This document shows positions 32,240 through 41,465 of a DNA stretch of 42,879 nt, piece by piece. A program made the position numbers and the translations under genes. Under the pieces are notes generated by a model. That model searched no databases. It was given only the letters and a program-made list of their open reading frames with translations, and was not told the DNA's origin. The DNA is from Bacillota bacterium (GTDB taxonomy: Bacteria; Bacillota; Clostridia; Christensenellales; Aristaeellaceae): NCBI GenBank assembly GCA_023392515.1, contig JAEVYX010000020.1:1-42879 (forward strand). The letters are read 5' to 3'. Each line of letters begins with the position of its first letter. Within the stretch, counting starts at the first letter, position 1.

Positions 32240-33070
32240 TCAGCGCTTCAAGTTCACCAGTTCCTCCAGCACCGAGTCTGAAGTGGTGATAACCCTGGCG
32301 TTTGCTTGGAAACCACGCTGGGCAACGATCATGTCGGTAAATTCCTTGGACAAATCTACGTTTGACATTTCCAATCCGCCCGAGACAAGGGAACCGGCCG
32401 TGGGGCTGCCGGCCATCACATAGTTGGCCGCGCCTGAATTCACCGTTTCGTTGAAATACTGGTTGCCCTGCTGGGATAGGCCGTCAGCGTTATTAAACAC
32501 CGCAATAGCGATCTGCCCCAGAGGAACAATTGCCATGGTATTTGTGTTCGTACCGGAAATAGAACCGTCAGACCCGATGGAAATCGCTGTGTAATCTTCA
32601 AAGTTGGGAATGTTGATATTCACCAGCGCGCCTACCGGATTGGTCAAGGCCGGAATTTGCCCCATGACGAAGTTGCCGTTGGCGTCCAGCAGGTTGCCGT
32701 TCGTATCAAAAGAGAAAGCACCCACGCGTGTATAATTCAGGGTACCCCCGCTGTCCTCCGTTACAAAATAACCCTCGCCGGAAATATACATATCCAGCGT
32801 GCGCCCGGTCTGCTGAAAACCGCTGCGAGTATTGAGCAGGTCAATGGAGGATACTTTCGAGCCATAGCCGATCTGTGTGGGGTTCGAGCCGCCGGTTGTA
32901 GCGGTAGGGCCGCTGGCCGCGGAGATCGTCTGGTAGTACAGGTCCGTAAACAGAACCCTGCTGGATTTAAAGCCGGCAGTATTCACGTTTGCGATATTGT
33001 TACCTATAACATCCATCATGGTCTGGTGCCCTTTGAGGCCCGAAACCGCTGAAAACATGGATCTGATCAT
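32240..33070 (-). CDS. flgE: Flagellar hook protein FlgE (short type)
   Basis: A 276-residue axial protein. N-terminal VIGNNIANVNTAGFKSSRVLFTD and C-terminal EMSNVDLSKEFTDMIVAQRGFQANARVITTSD are the rod/hook family halves; MYISGEGYFVTED matches the core. The length is like that of Bacillus FlgE (about 260) and it lacks the large D2/D3 domains of enteric FlgE. It is the hook because it lies after flgD (hook cap) and before flbD, the Bacillus order. The ribosome binding site is GGAGGGT. FlgG is a less likely alternative, since FlgG-like proteins are encoded at 21950 and 22692. Confidence 0.88.
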   Translation of the reverse strand: MIRSMFSAVSGLKGHQTMMDVIGNNIANVNTAGFKSSRVLFTDLYYQTISAASGPTATTGGSNPTQIGYGSKVSSIDLLNTRSGFQQTGRTLDMYISGEGYFVTEDSGGTLNYTRVGAFSFDTNGNLLDANGNFVMGQIPALTNPVGALVNINIPNFEDYTAISIGSDGSISGTNTNTMAIVPLGQIAIAVFNNADGLSQQGNQYFNETVNSGAANYVMAGSPTAGSLVSGGLEMSNVDLSKEFTDMIVAQRGFQANARVITTSDSVLEELVNLKR

Positions 33071-33148
33071 TTCAATGACCCTCCGATTTAATTATTGCGT
33101 CCATGAGCTTCTCTGTCAATCGAAGCTTATAGCCTCCGTCAGGTCCGG

Positions 33149-33529
33149 CTATGCAAGGATAACACCGTCGATATTGGTAAACACCGTTTGTTCTGCCATT
33201 TCCTCTTTGCCAACCACCGTGACCACCACATTGTTTGGCACGTTTACGATAAAGGCCTTCCCACCCAAAAGCACCAGTGAGTCCCGAATTCCCTTTCCGT
33301 TTGCAGTTTGAACAGCTTCGTTAAGCTGCGCCCGCTCGGTATCGGCCAAACTCAGGTCCCGCTGCTCCATCCGCAAAAGCGCATGTTTTGAGAATTTTAC
33401 CCCTTCGTCGCTTTGCGCACCTTTCAATATCTGCTCAAAAGACAGGCTGGCCTTTTGTCCGCTTTGCAGCGGCTGCTGTCGGCTGATCGGCTGCATTGCA
33501 AACCGATCCAGGGCTTGCTCGATCCGCAT
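33149..33529 (-). CDS. TIGR02530 family flagellar operon protein
   Basis: A 126-residue soluble protein of the family known only as 'flagellar operon protein'. The typical core is seen: KFSKHALLRMEQRDLSL, KGIRDSLVLLGGKAFIVNVPN and the end VFTNIDGVIL. It lies between flgD and flgE, its common place in clostridia, and starts in the TGATG overlap with the flgD stop. The function is unknown; its place suggests a part in hook assembly. The N-terminal 45 residues are Gln/Ser-rich and likely unstructured. Confidence 0.88.
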   Translation of the reverse strand: MRIEQALDRFAMQPISRQQPLQSGQKASLSFEQILKGAQSDEGVKFSKHALLRMEQRDLSLADTERAQLNEAVQTANGKGIRDSLVLLGGKAFIVNVPNNVVVTVVGKEEMAEQTVFTNIDGVILA

Positions 33530-34029
33530 CAGGCTCCACCTTTCTCCATCCGCACGGCGTCCAACTTTCCTACTCCGATGTCGGTCCCGCCTCCCGCAGT
33601 CTGCGCTGTCAAAGAAGATGTCCGACCCTCCACATCCAAAACCTCGCTAAGCTGGTAATACCCGCCGTTCACATAAACATAGGGAATCCCCTCACTGAAG
33701 CTTACCTGTTCCACCTCACCGGAAACAGCTACCTGCTGCCCCTGCTGATTGGTCGTGATAACATTTACCGTTTTTCCAATCAGCCCCACCGCATAGCTCG
33801 ATTGAAAGGCGGCGGTCAGCTCGTTCATTTGTGATAGCGTGGTGAATTGTACCATCTGTGTCATGAATTCCGTGTTATCCGCCGTGTCATACATGCTTTG
33901 GTTTTGGAGCTGAGCTGATATGAGCTTAAAAAAATCATTGATGGTCAAATCTGATCCACTGTTTTTCGCAGTGCTCTGTGTACCGGGGAGCAGGGGTGAG
34001 GCTGTTGCCCCTACGTTTTGCACGCTCAT
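33529..34029 (-). CDS. flgD: Flagellar hook capping protein FlgD
   Basis: A 166-residue protein. The N-terminal FlgD signature LTINDFFKLISAQLQNQSMYDTADNTEFMTQMVQFTTLSQM is clear (residues 27-67). The C-terminal part (about 80-166) carries the small outer domain with VGLIGKTVNVITTNQQGQQ. FlgD caps the growing hook and is then replaced by FlgK. It follows fliK by 55 bases with GGGAGGGAT before the ATG, and overlaps the next gene by one base. Confidence 0.93.
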   Translation of the reverse strand: MSVQNVGATASPLLPGTQSTAKNSGSDLTINDFFKLISAQLQNQSMYDTADNTEFMTQMVQFTTLSQMNELTAAFQSSYAVGLIGKTVNVITTNQQGQQVAVSGEVEQVSFSEGIPYVYVNGGYYQLSEVLDVEGRTSSLTAQTAGGGTDIGVGKLDAVRMEKGGA

Positions 34030-34084
34030 ACAATCCCTCCCGTATGGTCAAATCGTTTCATGATTTCGGGAAGCTTTCCTCCCA

Positions 34085-35401
34085 TCAGATCCTGTAACTG
34101 ATGATGCCACTTTCAGCCGCATACCGCATTTGAAGCGCTTGCACCGGCTGCGCCAATGCGGGAGCCGCATCGCTGAAGGGTACATTCCATCGTTTTTGCT
34201 CAAATGCCTGGTTTCCCTGACCTTGAGAAAAAGCGGAAAATCCCGCACTGCCCTGGCCGTTCACATCCACTTCAACATGCAGGCCGCTCAAATGAAATTC
34301 GCTAGCACCAAGCTCGGCTTTCAGTTCGCCAATCTGACCAAGTATGAGCTCTCTCGTGATACTCTGGTCTGCCCGTATGCTCAGGGAAAGGGCCTTGTCT
34401 TTTGCAAGCATCGTCACCGTTACCTTGCCCAGTCCCTCAGGGCTCAGCTGAATGTGATACTCATGGGTTCCCTCTTTCAGGGCTTTCACTGTTGCTTTTG
34501 CTACCTGCATCGCAGCACTTACATCCTGCGTGTTTTGGACTGCAGCAGTTTCAGCCGCAGCCTGAACCTTAACGGGCCGCATAGGCGCCGTGCCGGGAGA
34601 AAGCGTTTCAAAAGACAATTGCGGTTTGAATTCGCCATCAGCTTTATTCGTAACCTGCTGCCGCAAGGAAGCCTTTCCTGCCAGACCTTTTACAAGTGCC
34701 TCAAACTTTTCCTGTTTGGGCTCCCTGCCATTCTGCGCAGAAGTTTCACCGTTTTGCTGCGGGGCTGGCACGGTGTTTTCCTGCAATGGCTTTAGCATAG
34801 GCTGTTGGCCTGCCGGCACTTCCACTTTTGCCAAAACCGGCTTTTCAAGCGGGGTTGCTTCTGCCCGTAAGGACAGTTCAGCCTGCCCCTGTGTCAAAGA
34901 CTGCAGTGCGCTTTGCATAAAAGCGTTGGATTCCAAACGCGCCATGAATCGGTTGGTTTCGCCTGACTCATCCATCAATGTTCCCGCATCTTCGCTTTGT
35001 GGCAGTACAACCGCCATTCCACCGTATGAGGGGCCTGTGTTCCTTGCTGATAGCAGCACCTTGTTCAGGGCTTCGCCAGGCAACCGGCTCTGGCATTGGA
35101 CATGCGCAGTAGCTTCCGATTCCTCTGCATCAAGCCCTACAGGCTGCATCATCTGCGGTGTGGGAGATAATATCCCATACAAGCAAAGGTTCGAGATGCC
35201 GGGCTTTTTGCCTTCCTCATCTTCCTGACCGTTTTCGCTTGGTATAAGGGCTTTCATAATGCCATTCTTACCCTTTGCGGCGCCTAAAGCGACTGTGAGT
35301 ACCGCACCAAAAGCATTGGTTTGCGCTTCCGGGGGCGTTTGCGGCATATCAGTGGCCGTCATTCCCTGCATTGGAACAGCACATATTGCTGACATAAACA
35401 T
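34085..35401 (-). CDS. fliK: Flagellar hook-length control protein FliK
   Basis: A 438-residue exported ruler protein. The C-terminal domain (about residues 320-405) has the FliK pattern YHIQLSPEGLGKVTVTML and REL-LGQIGELKAELG, followed by VEVDVNGQ. The N-terminal two-thirds is Ala/Gln/Glu-rich, low in conservation and long, as in other FliK proteins, where it acts as the ruler. The start is the ATG at 35401, because a full AAGGAGGTGA ribosome binding site lies 4 bases before it; an upstream TTG is not needed. It lies between fliJ and flgD. YlxF/MgtE-N-like proteins often found between fliJ and fliK are absent. Confidence 0.92.
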   Translation of the reverse strand: MFMSAICAVPMQGMTATDMPQTPPEAQTNAFGAVLTVALGAAKGKNGIMKALIPSENGQEDEEGKKPGISNLCLYGILSPTPQMMQPVGLDAEESEATAHVQCQSRLPGEALNKVLLSARNTGPSYGGMAVVLPQSEDAGTLMDESGETNRFMARLESNAFMQSALQSLTQGQAELSLRAEATPLEKPVLAKVEVPAGQQPMLKPLQENTVPAPQQNGETSAQNGREPKQEKFEALVKGLAGKASLRQQVTNKADGEFKPQLSFETLSPGTAPMRPVKVQAAAETAAVQNTQDVSAAMQVAKATVKALKEGTHEYHIQLSPEGLGKVTVTMLAKDKALSLSIRADQSITRELILGQIGELKAELGASEFHLSGLHVEVDVNGQGSAGFSAFSQGQGNQAFEQKRWNVPFSDAAPALAQPVQALQMRYAAESGIISYRI

Positions 35402-35442
35402 TAAATCACCTCCTTTCCAATCTATCAAGCGCAAAGCGCCTG

Positions 35443-35889
35443 TTATCTTTTCCCTTGTACGGCCATGTTGGAGACAAACTCCTCAATGAACAATTCATCG
35501 CTCTTGCGCTCGGCCACAAGGTAAGATTCATGAGAATGGGTTTTGAGCTTTTCGATGATTTCCTTATCCTTGGTAATGGCGATCAGCCGGTCCCGCTGCA
35601 GATCGATGCGTTTCATCTGCTCCCGCATTTGCGTGGTGATCTTCAGAATCTGCTGTCGCTGATCCATAATGTAGGTGCCAATCGCGGCGCACTTGCGCAC
35701 ATTCTGCCCCTCTTCACAGCTTTCCTGATATTGTTGTTTGGCTTGCTCATATTGAAACAGCATGCCTTCACGTTTTTCATTGAGCCGCATATATTCGGCT
35801 TGCAGGGCATTCAGCGTGTCGGTCTCACTTTTTTGAATATGGGTATCATATTCAAGGACCTTCTGAAGCGGAAAAGTAAACTTTTTCAC
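35443..35889 (-). CDS. fliJ: Flagellar export protein FliJ
   Basis: A 148-residue protein forming a long coiled coil. The start KKFTFPLQKVLEYDTHIQKSE is typical of FliJ, followed by heptad-rich helices to the end. FliJ sits like the gamma stalk of an F-type ATPase in the FliI ring and links to FlhA. The GTG start overlaps the fliI stop (GTGA). Size and place after fliI match the family. Confidence 0.92.
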   Translation of the reverse strand: MKKFTFPLQKVLEYDTHIQKSETDTLNALQAEYMRLNEKREGMLFQYEQAKQQYQESCEEGQNVRKCAAIGTYIMDQRQQILKITTQMREQMKRIDLQRDRLIAITKDKEIIEKLKTHSHESYLVAERKSDELFIEEFVSNMAVQGKR

Positions 35890-37211
35890 ACCGCCCCTCC
35901 TTTGCCAATCACCTTGCAGACCTCATACAAAAGCTGCAGCGTTTGTTCCATGGAGCCTTTTTCATCAACTCCCTGCTGCAAAAACCTGTTGATCCTGTCA
36001 ATATTCGCAATGGCATTATCGATCCTGGGGTTTGTACCGCTTTTATAGGCGCCAATGCTGATGAGGTCAAAGTTTTCGTAGTATGCAGAGAGGGCTGCGC
36101 GAACCGCCGAAGCTGCTTGTATATGTTCGGGGGATGCGATTTCGTTCATCACGCGGCTGATGCTCCCCAAAATGTCGATGGCCGGGTAATGGTTACGCAT
36201 AGCCATCGCTCTGGAAAGCACAATATGCCCATCAAGAATCCCGCGGACCGTATCGGAAATTGGCTCGTTTACATCGTCACCTTCCACCAAAACAGTATAG
36301 ACACCGGTGATGGAGCCCTTGGAAAAATTCCCAGACCGCTCCAGCAACCGGGGTAAAAGGGCATATAAAGAAGGTGTGTAACCTCTGGCGACAGGAGGTT
36401 CGCCGATCGCCAATCCTATTTCCCGCTGAGCCATTGCAAAGCGTGTAAGGGAATCCATCACCAGGAGAACATTTTTGCCTTGATCTTTAAAATACTCCGC
36501 AATGGTGGTGGCGGTCATGGCACATTTGAGCCGCATCATCGCCGATTGATCACTGGTAGCCACTACCAGCACCGACCGGCGCATCCCCTCCTCTTTCAAA
36601 TCCTTTTCCATGAAGTCCCGAACCTCGCGGCCCCGCTCCCCCACCAGTGCGATGACGTTTACATCCGCCTCCACGTTTCTGAGCATCATGCCCAAGAGGG
36701 TACTTTTCCCAACGCCGCTTCCTGAAAAGATACCCATGCGCTGGCCTTTGCCGAAGGTAAGCAAAGAGTCGATGGCGCGCACCCCCATGGTCATCTGCTC
36801 GTCGATCCGTGGTCTGGACAAGGGATTTGAAGGTATGTTCTGGACGGTGTAATGCCTTTTGCAGTGGATTGGCCCGCCGTCGTCAATGGGTTTCCCAAAC
36901 CCGTCGATAACCCGGCCCACCAGTTCTTCGCCTACAGGAATCCGAAGAACATCTCCGGTGGATTCCACCACACTGCCCCTTACCACGCCATGCAAGTCTT
37001 CAAAGGGCATCAACAGAACCCGGTTTCCCTTGAACCCCACCGCCTCGGCATGAATCCATCGATCCATTTTCGGGCAGTAGATGCGGCAGATGGTGCCGAT
37101 ATCAACCACCGGCCCGGTGCTTTCAATAACCATGCCGATGATCTTGTCAATCTTGCCATTATGAAGAATGGGTTCCACGTCATGTACTACCTGTTGATAT
37201 TTTTCTAACAT
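35886..37211 (-). CDS. fliI: Flagellum-specific ATPase FliI
   Basis: A 441-residue cytoplasmic ATPase related to the F1 beta subunit. The P-loop is FSGSGVGKSTLL (about residues 163-173); the Walker B region is VLLVMDSLTRFAMAQREIGLAIGEPP. The signature PPVARGYTPSLYALLPRLLERSG is present. It powers or primes export of flagellar proteins together with FliH and FliJ. The start is the ATG at 37211 (a GTG lies directly before it); GGGGAGG lies 8 bases upstream. It follows fliH by 29 bases. Confidence 0.97.
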   Translation of the reverse strand: MLEKYQQVVHDVEPILHNGKIDKIIGMVIESTGPVVDIGTICRIYCPKMDRWIHAEAVGFKGNRVLLMPFEDLHGVVRGSVVESTGDVLRIPVGEELVGRVIDGFGKPIDDGGPIHCKRHYTVQNIPSNPLSRPRIDEQMTMGVRAIDSLLTFGKGQRMGIFSGSGVGKSTLLGMMLRNVEADVNVIALVGERGREVRDFMEKDLKEEGMRRSVLVVATSDQSAMMRLKCAMTATTIAEYFKDQGKNVLLVMDSLTRFAMAQREIGLAIGEPPVARGYTPSLYALLPRLLERSGNFSKGSITGVYTVLVEGDDVNEPISDTVRGILDGHIVLSRAMAMRNHYPAIDILGSISRVMNEIASPEHIQAASAVRAALSAYYENFDLISIGAYKSGTNPRIDNAIANIDRINRFLQQGVDEKGSMEQTLQLLYEVCKVIGKGGAV

Positions 37212-37240
37212 CACATGAACCTCCCCTCCTCCATAAAATG

Positions 37241-37978
37241 CTACCGGACGGACTGAACGGCCTGCTCAATGGTATCAAGTTGCTTTTGGGCACTTGCGTC
37301 CACATAAACATCGTCCGTTTCCACAATGCAGGTACCTGGCGGGGCCTCCGCCAGAACTTGCACCTCAAGCCGCTGCGCATCCCTTATCAAGCTTTTCAGA
37401 TAATCGCTATTGGCCGTTACAAACGTTACTTCCTGTTGTGATACACTCAGCCGAACACATTTTTGCCCGTTCAGCCCCTCGACTGCCTTTCGAAAAATGC
37501 TGATGAATGCCTGATCGTCTTTTGAAAGCTGAGCATTTACAACTTTGCGGGAAATCGCCAACGCAAGATTAACCGCCTCATGCTCGAGTTGCTTCCACAG
37601 CACTTCCCTGCCTTGATCCAAATCCTTTACGAGTTTTACAATCTGCTCCAGCGCTTCCTCATTTTCCGCCATTGCATGGGAACGGCCTTCTTCGTAGCCC
37701 CGGCGATAACCGTCCTCCTTCGCTTTTTCGTAAGCTTCCTGCGCCTGTTTGCGGGAAAACGCGCTCATTTGCGAACTGTATCGGTTTGCACTGTCCACGA
37801 TGGCCCGCGCCTGCACCCTTGCCGCTGACTGGAGATCCATTCCCTCCTCTTCCTGAACAGGGATGGGGATTGACTCTTTTTCCTTCTCCGTCTCCGGCAC
37901 CGGCGGAGCGCTGTATACAAAGCTTGCAGCATCCAGATTGATGCATTCACCCTTGAACAGCTTAGTCAATTGTCTCAT
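37241..37978 (-). CDS. fliH: Flagellar assembly protein FliH
   Basis: A 245-residue regulator of FliI. The N-terminal 60 residues are acidic and Pro-rich, the middle (about 60-120) is a coiled coil with small-residue repeats (YEKAKEDGYRRGYEEGRSHAMAE, the GxxxG-like heptads typical of FliH), and the C-terminal domain has NLALAISRKVVNAQL and ETDDVYVDASAQKQLDTIEQ. FliH dimers bind FliI and anchor it to the C ring. It overlaps the fliG end by 17 bases. Confidence 0.92.
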   Translation of the reverse strand: MRQLTKLFKGECINLDAASFVYSAPPVPETEKEKESIPIPVQEEEGMDLQSAARVQARAIVDSANRYSSQMSAFSRKQAQEAYEKAKEDGYRRGYEEGRSHAMAENEEALEQIVKLVKDLDQGREVLWKQLEHEAVNLALAISRKVVNAQLSKDDQAFISIFRKAVEGLNGQKCVRLSVSQQEVTFVTANSDYLKSLIRDAQRLEVQVLAEAPPGTCIVETDDVYVDASAQKQLDTIEQAVQSVR

Positions 37979-38975
37979 CCTTTCGGCCTCTTTCGATCAC
38001 GACATCACCCGACTCTTCGAGCGTTCGAATCAGTGCCACAAGTTTTTGCTGCGCTTCTTCCACGTTGGACATCCTTACGCCATGCAAGTATTTGGACTCT
38101 TCCTCCAGCGTCTCCCGCAAGCGCATGGACATGTTGGAATAGAACACATCTGTAATTTCCTTGCTGCAGCCCTTGAGCGCAATAAGCAGATCGTTTGCAT
38201 TGACATCCTGCAAAAAGCGCTGAATATACATGGAATCCAGGGTTGCAATATCTTCGAATACAAACATGCGGTTGCGGATTTCCTCGGCCAGCTTGGGATC
38301 CTTTTTGGACAGCTCCTCCATAAGGTACTTTTCGGTGCTGCGGTCCACCAGATTCAATACGCCTGCCATATATTTGGTTCCGCCAATTTCAGCAAACCCG
38401 ATGGATTCGCTCATGGAAAGCTTGCTTTCGATCATTCTCTCCACGTCCCTGACGGCGTCCGGTGAAGTGCTGTCCATGGTTGCGATGCGCTGAACCACAT
38501 CCAGTTGAACTTCCTGCGGAAGCTCGCTTAGAATCGTGGCGGCCTGGTCGGACGTACAATAGGATAGAATCAATGCCATGGTTTGCGGATGTTCGTTTTG
38601 AATCAGGCTCAGCAAATGCTTGGGATCAGCATCGGCTAAAAAGCTGAAAGCCTTCGTCTGCAAGGATCGGGTAATGCGCTCGATCACACCGGCCGCGCCG
38701 CTGGCTCCCATGGCCTTTTCAAGAATCGCCTTTGCATATTCAATGCCTCCCTCGGTAATATACTTTTGGGCAAGGCATAGATTGTAAAACTCTTCCATGG
38801 TGGATTCCACCACCTGGGATGACAGGTTTTCCAGCGTAGCGATCTGCATGGTGATCCGCTCAATTTCATCCTGCCGCAAATATTTATATATTTTGGAGGC
38901 ATTCTCCACGCCAAGGGAAAGGACAACGGTAGCAGCCTTTTTTGTATTCTCCGTACTTTTTGTTTTTGATTTCAT
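37962..38975 (-). CDS. fliG: Flagellar motor switch protein FliG
   Basis: A 337-residue rotor protein. The middle domain has the EHPQTMALILSYC motif (EHPQ) and the C-terminal torque domain carries the charged helix around RNRMFVFEDIATLDSMYIQRFLQDV. The N-terminal domain that binds the FliF tail is residues 1-100. FliG forms the top of the C ring and meets MotA. AAGGAGGACG precedes the ATG. It follows fliF directly (stop at 38976). Confidence 0.97.
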   Translation of the reverse strand: MKSKTKSTENTKKAATVVLSLGVENASKIYKYLRQDEIERITMQIATLENLSSQVVESTMEEFYNLCLAQKYITEGGIEYAKAILEKAMGASGAAGVIERITRSLQTKAFSFLADADPKHLLSLIQNEHPQTMALILSYCTSDQAATILSELPQEVQLDVVQRIATMDSTSPDAVRDVERMIESKLSMSESIGFAEIGGTKYMAGVLNLVDRSTEKYLMEELSKKDPKLAEEIRNRMFVFEDIATLDSMYIQRFLQDVNANDLLIALKGCSKEITDVFYSNMSMRLRETLEEESKYLHGVRMSNVEEAQQKLVALIRTLEESGDVVIERGRKDETID

Positions 38976-40631
38976 TTACGCGTCGTCCTCCTTCATCCAG
39001 GTTCTGATGAGCTGTGCTACGGTTTCCGGGTTGACTGCGGCAAATTCCTTCACCTGGCGTTTCAACCCCATCTCACGGGTCTCGCTTAGTACAATCTCGC
39101 CGGGGGTTTGTGCCATATGCTCGCCCTGCGGCCTATCTTCCTCACGGTTTTGCGGCTGCTGCGGGCGCTGCATAGCCTGCTGCGGGCGCTGCGGCTGCTG
39201 CGGACGGTTGGCATTCGGCTGCTGGTATTGCGCCTGCTGCCTGTTCATCATGCGGGATTTCTTTTTACGCTTCAGCAGCAATATCACCAGCACGATCAAG
39301 CCAATAATCAGTGACAGCATTCCGATACCGATATACATCAGCATATCCAGCGTAAGGCCGAAGGGAAGACCCACACCCGCTTGTTCGGTAAATATAGGTG
39401 TATTCGGCTTTGCCAGGAATTCCGCATAATTGACGACAACCTTTTCCACCGGAATACCTGCACCAAAGGCTACCATTTCCCGGTATTTCTCGATTGTTTC
39501 AGGCAGCAGATCCCGGCTGTTGATCATGACGGATACCGTCATATCCGTAATCTTTCCGCCGCCATCCTGAATCCCTTCAACCTTTTGGTTGACAAAATAC
39601 TCATTTGACCCGCTGTCGCTTGCGCTGGCGCCGTCGGCTTGTTCGCCATCTCCTTCTTCATAGGTCGGAACGCCGGTATTCGTTTCAGTACCGGCAACCG
39701 CCCCCGGAATCCTGCCTCCGTTTACACTTTGCCGGTCAAATTCTTCTTTTGAAAGGATGCCCTGCTCGCCTACGACTGGTGTATAGGTAGTCTGCTGCGT
39801 GGTTTTCTGCTGAAAATCCACTCGCACGTTTACCGCTACGCTCATGCCGTCGGCCCCAAATACGGGTTCCAGAAAATCAACGATTTTTTGCTTGTAAAGG
39901 TCGTTGATCTTTTTCACAGTTTCCATTTGGGACAGCGCCAAATCGACGCCGTACTCATCCGACTTTACATTCAATACCGTTCCTTCATTGTCCACAATGA
40001 CGACATTTGCAGCTTTCAGGCCAGGCACACTTTTGGCCACCAGTTCTTCAATGCCGGTAATCTGCTGCTTGGAAAGGTCGGCGTATGCATAAAGGTCCAG
40101 CATCACAGATGCTGTGGCCTCAGGTTTATCTGTTTTTAAAACATAGGAGGTATCATCGGGAATATTGAGCGTAACGATGGCATCTCTCACGCCCGTCAGT
40201 GTCTTGAGAGATGCCTGAAGCCTGTCCTGAAGCTGAAAAACCAGATATTGCTTTTTTTCGTAATCGGTTGTCATTAAATCGGTGTTGCTGGAAAATACGT
40301 CATATCCAAGGGTGCTTTGAGGAAACCCTTCGGCAGCCAGCTGCATCTTGATCATCGCTTCATTGCTCTTTGGCACCATGATCGATCCGTCATTTTGCAG
40401 CCTGTAATTAACTCCTGATTTGTCAAGCAGGTTTACAATCTCAATACCTTCAGATGCAGACAAGCCCCGGTACAGCACCGCATAGCTGGCGTTTTGCAAA
40501 ACGTTCGCCAGTATCACCGCGCCGACCAGGACGGCAACTATTACACCCGCTAAAGCAAGACGCCTTCCCTTGCTCATCTTTTTCAGATACCCGCTTGCAC
40601 TCTGAAAAAGGCTCGAAAATGATAAATCCAT
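38976..40631 (-). CDS. fliF: Flagellar MS-ring protein FliF
   Basis: A 551-residue membrane ring protein with membrane helices at about residues 26-46 and 429-452. The periplasmic-type ring domains have YAVLYRGLSASEGIEIVNLLDKSGV and LVFQLQDRLQASLKTLTGVRDA, clear FliF motifs. The C-terminal cytoplasmic end has EMGLKRQVKEFAAVNPETVAQLIRTWM, the FliG-binding tail. A Gln/Pro/Arg-rich stretch (about 465-510, with repeated RPQQPQ) lies between the second helix and the tail; this is longer and more repetitive than usual. It follows fliE by 53 bases. Confidence 0.97.
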   Translation of the reverse strand: MDLSFSSLFQSASGYLKKMSKGRRLALAGVIVAVLVGAVILANVLQNASYAVLYRGLSASEGIEIVNLLDKSGVNYRLQNDGSIMVPKSNEAMIKMQLAAEGFPQSTLGYDVFSSNTDLMTTDYEKKQYLVFQLQDRLQASLKTLTGVRDAIVTLNIPDDTSYVLKTDKPEATASVMLDLYAYADLSKQQITGIEELVAKSVPGLKAANVVIVDNEGTVLNVKSDEYGVDLALSQMETVKKINDLYKQKIVDFLEPVFGADGMSVAVNVRVDFQQKTTQQTTYTPVVGEQGILSKEEFDRQSVNGGRIPGAVAGTETNTGVPTYEEGDGEQADGASASDSGSNEYFVNQKVEGIQDGGGKITDMTVSVMINSRDLLPETIEKYREMVAFGAGIPVEKVVVNYAEFLAKPNTPIFTEQAGVGLPFGLTLDMLMYIGIGMLSLIIGLIVLVILLLKRKKKSRMMNRQQAQYQQPNANRPQQPQRPQQAMQRPQQPQNREEDRPQGEHMAQTPGEIVLSETREMGLKRQVKEFAAVNPETVAQLIRTWMKEDDA

Positions 40632-40684
40632 GCTGACCCTCTATATCTGCCGTATTTCTCTACCGTATCGTTTTCTCTGCCATG

Positions 40685-40987
40685 TTAGAGGGTAATGCGC
40701 ATGATTTCATTATAAGCGTCAAGCGCCTTGTTTCGCACTGCCACAAGCGTCTGGATCGCCAAGTCTGCTTTGGCCGTGTTGATCGCAATGGTATGCAGCG
40801 CATCGCTATTACCAGTTACAAGGCTAACGATATCTGTTTTTGTTGCGGCATCGGTATTGAGCACCTGCAAAACCGACTCGTTCAAATAGTCTTGAAAAGG
40901 TATGATGCTCTGGTTAAGCGACGCTGCTCCTTCAGGCTTGCTCATGCTTGCAATCAGCTGAGCCGCATTAATCGATTCAATAGCCAT
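40685..40987 (-). CDS. fliE: Flagellar hook-basal body complex protein FliE
   Basis: A 100-residue export substrate, normal size. The C-terminal half NTAKADLAIQTLVAVRNKALDAYNEIMRITL is the FliE signature. FliE joins the MS ring to the rod. It lies between flgC and fliF as in most bacteria. The ribosome binding site is GAGGAATTTAAA before the ATG. Confidence 0.94.
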   Translation of the reverse strand: MAIESINAAQLIASMSKPEGAASLNQSIIPFQDYLNESVLQVLNTDAATKTDIVSLVTGNSDALHTIAINTAKADLAIQTLVAVRNKALDAYNEIMRITL

Positions 40988-41018
40988 TTTAAATTCCTCA
41001 TTTCACGCTATTAATGCT

Positions 41019-41462
41019 TTATTTACCGATCTCCAGCGCCTTTGCAGCCATATCCTTCATGGCGTTAAAAGCGGTTATATTGGCTTCGTACAGTCTGGAA
41101 GCAGCCATGATGTCCACCATTTCTTCCACTGTGTTCACATTTGGCAATCTTACATAGCCGTCTGCATCGGCATCAGGATGGGATGGATCATACTCAACTT
41201 TAAAATCGTCAGCATCTTCCAGGATCGCGCTGACCTCCACCCCCCCGGGGCTGGCGTTCTCGTTCATTGCCGTGCGCAGCGTACCTGCAAAATTTGCGGT
41301 CCCGGTAATTTCCGAAAGAACCACCAATTTCCGCCTGTACGGCCCGCCGTCTTCTGTGCGGGTGGTTTGCGCGTTCGCCAGGTTCTGCGCCACAATCTCC
41401 ATACGATATTTTTGCGCAGTAAGCCCAGAAGCGCTAATGTTCAATGAATTTAAAAAAGCCAT
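41019..41462 (-). CDS. flgC: Proximal rod protein FlgC
   Basis: A 147-residue rod protein. The N-terminal NISASGLTAQKYRMEIVAQNLANAQTTRT and C-terminal VEEMVDIMAASRLYEANITAFNAMKDMAAKALEIGK are typical FlgC. The length agrees with the family (about 135-150). It follows flgB by 3 bases and precedes fliE by 31. Confidence 0.96.
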   Translation of the reverse strand: MAFLNSLNISASGLTAQKYRMEIVAQNLANAQTTRTEDGGPYRRKLVVLSEITGTANFAGTLRTAMNENASPGGVEVSAILEDADDFKVEYDPSHPDADADGYVRLPNVNTVEEMVDIMAASRLYEANITAFNAMKDMAAKALEIGK

Positions 41463-41465
41463 TCA

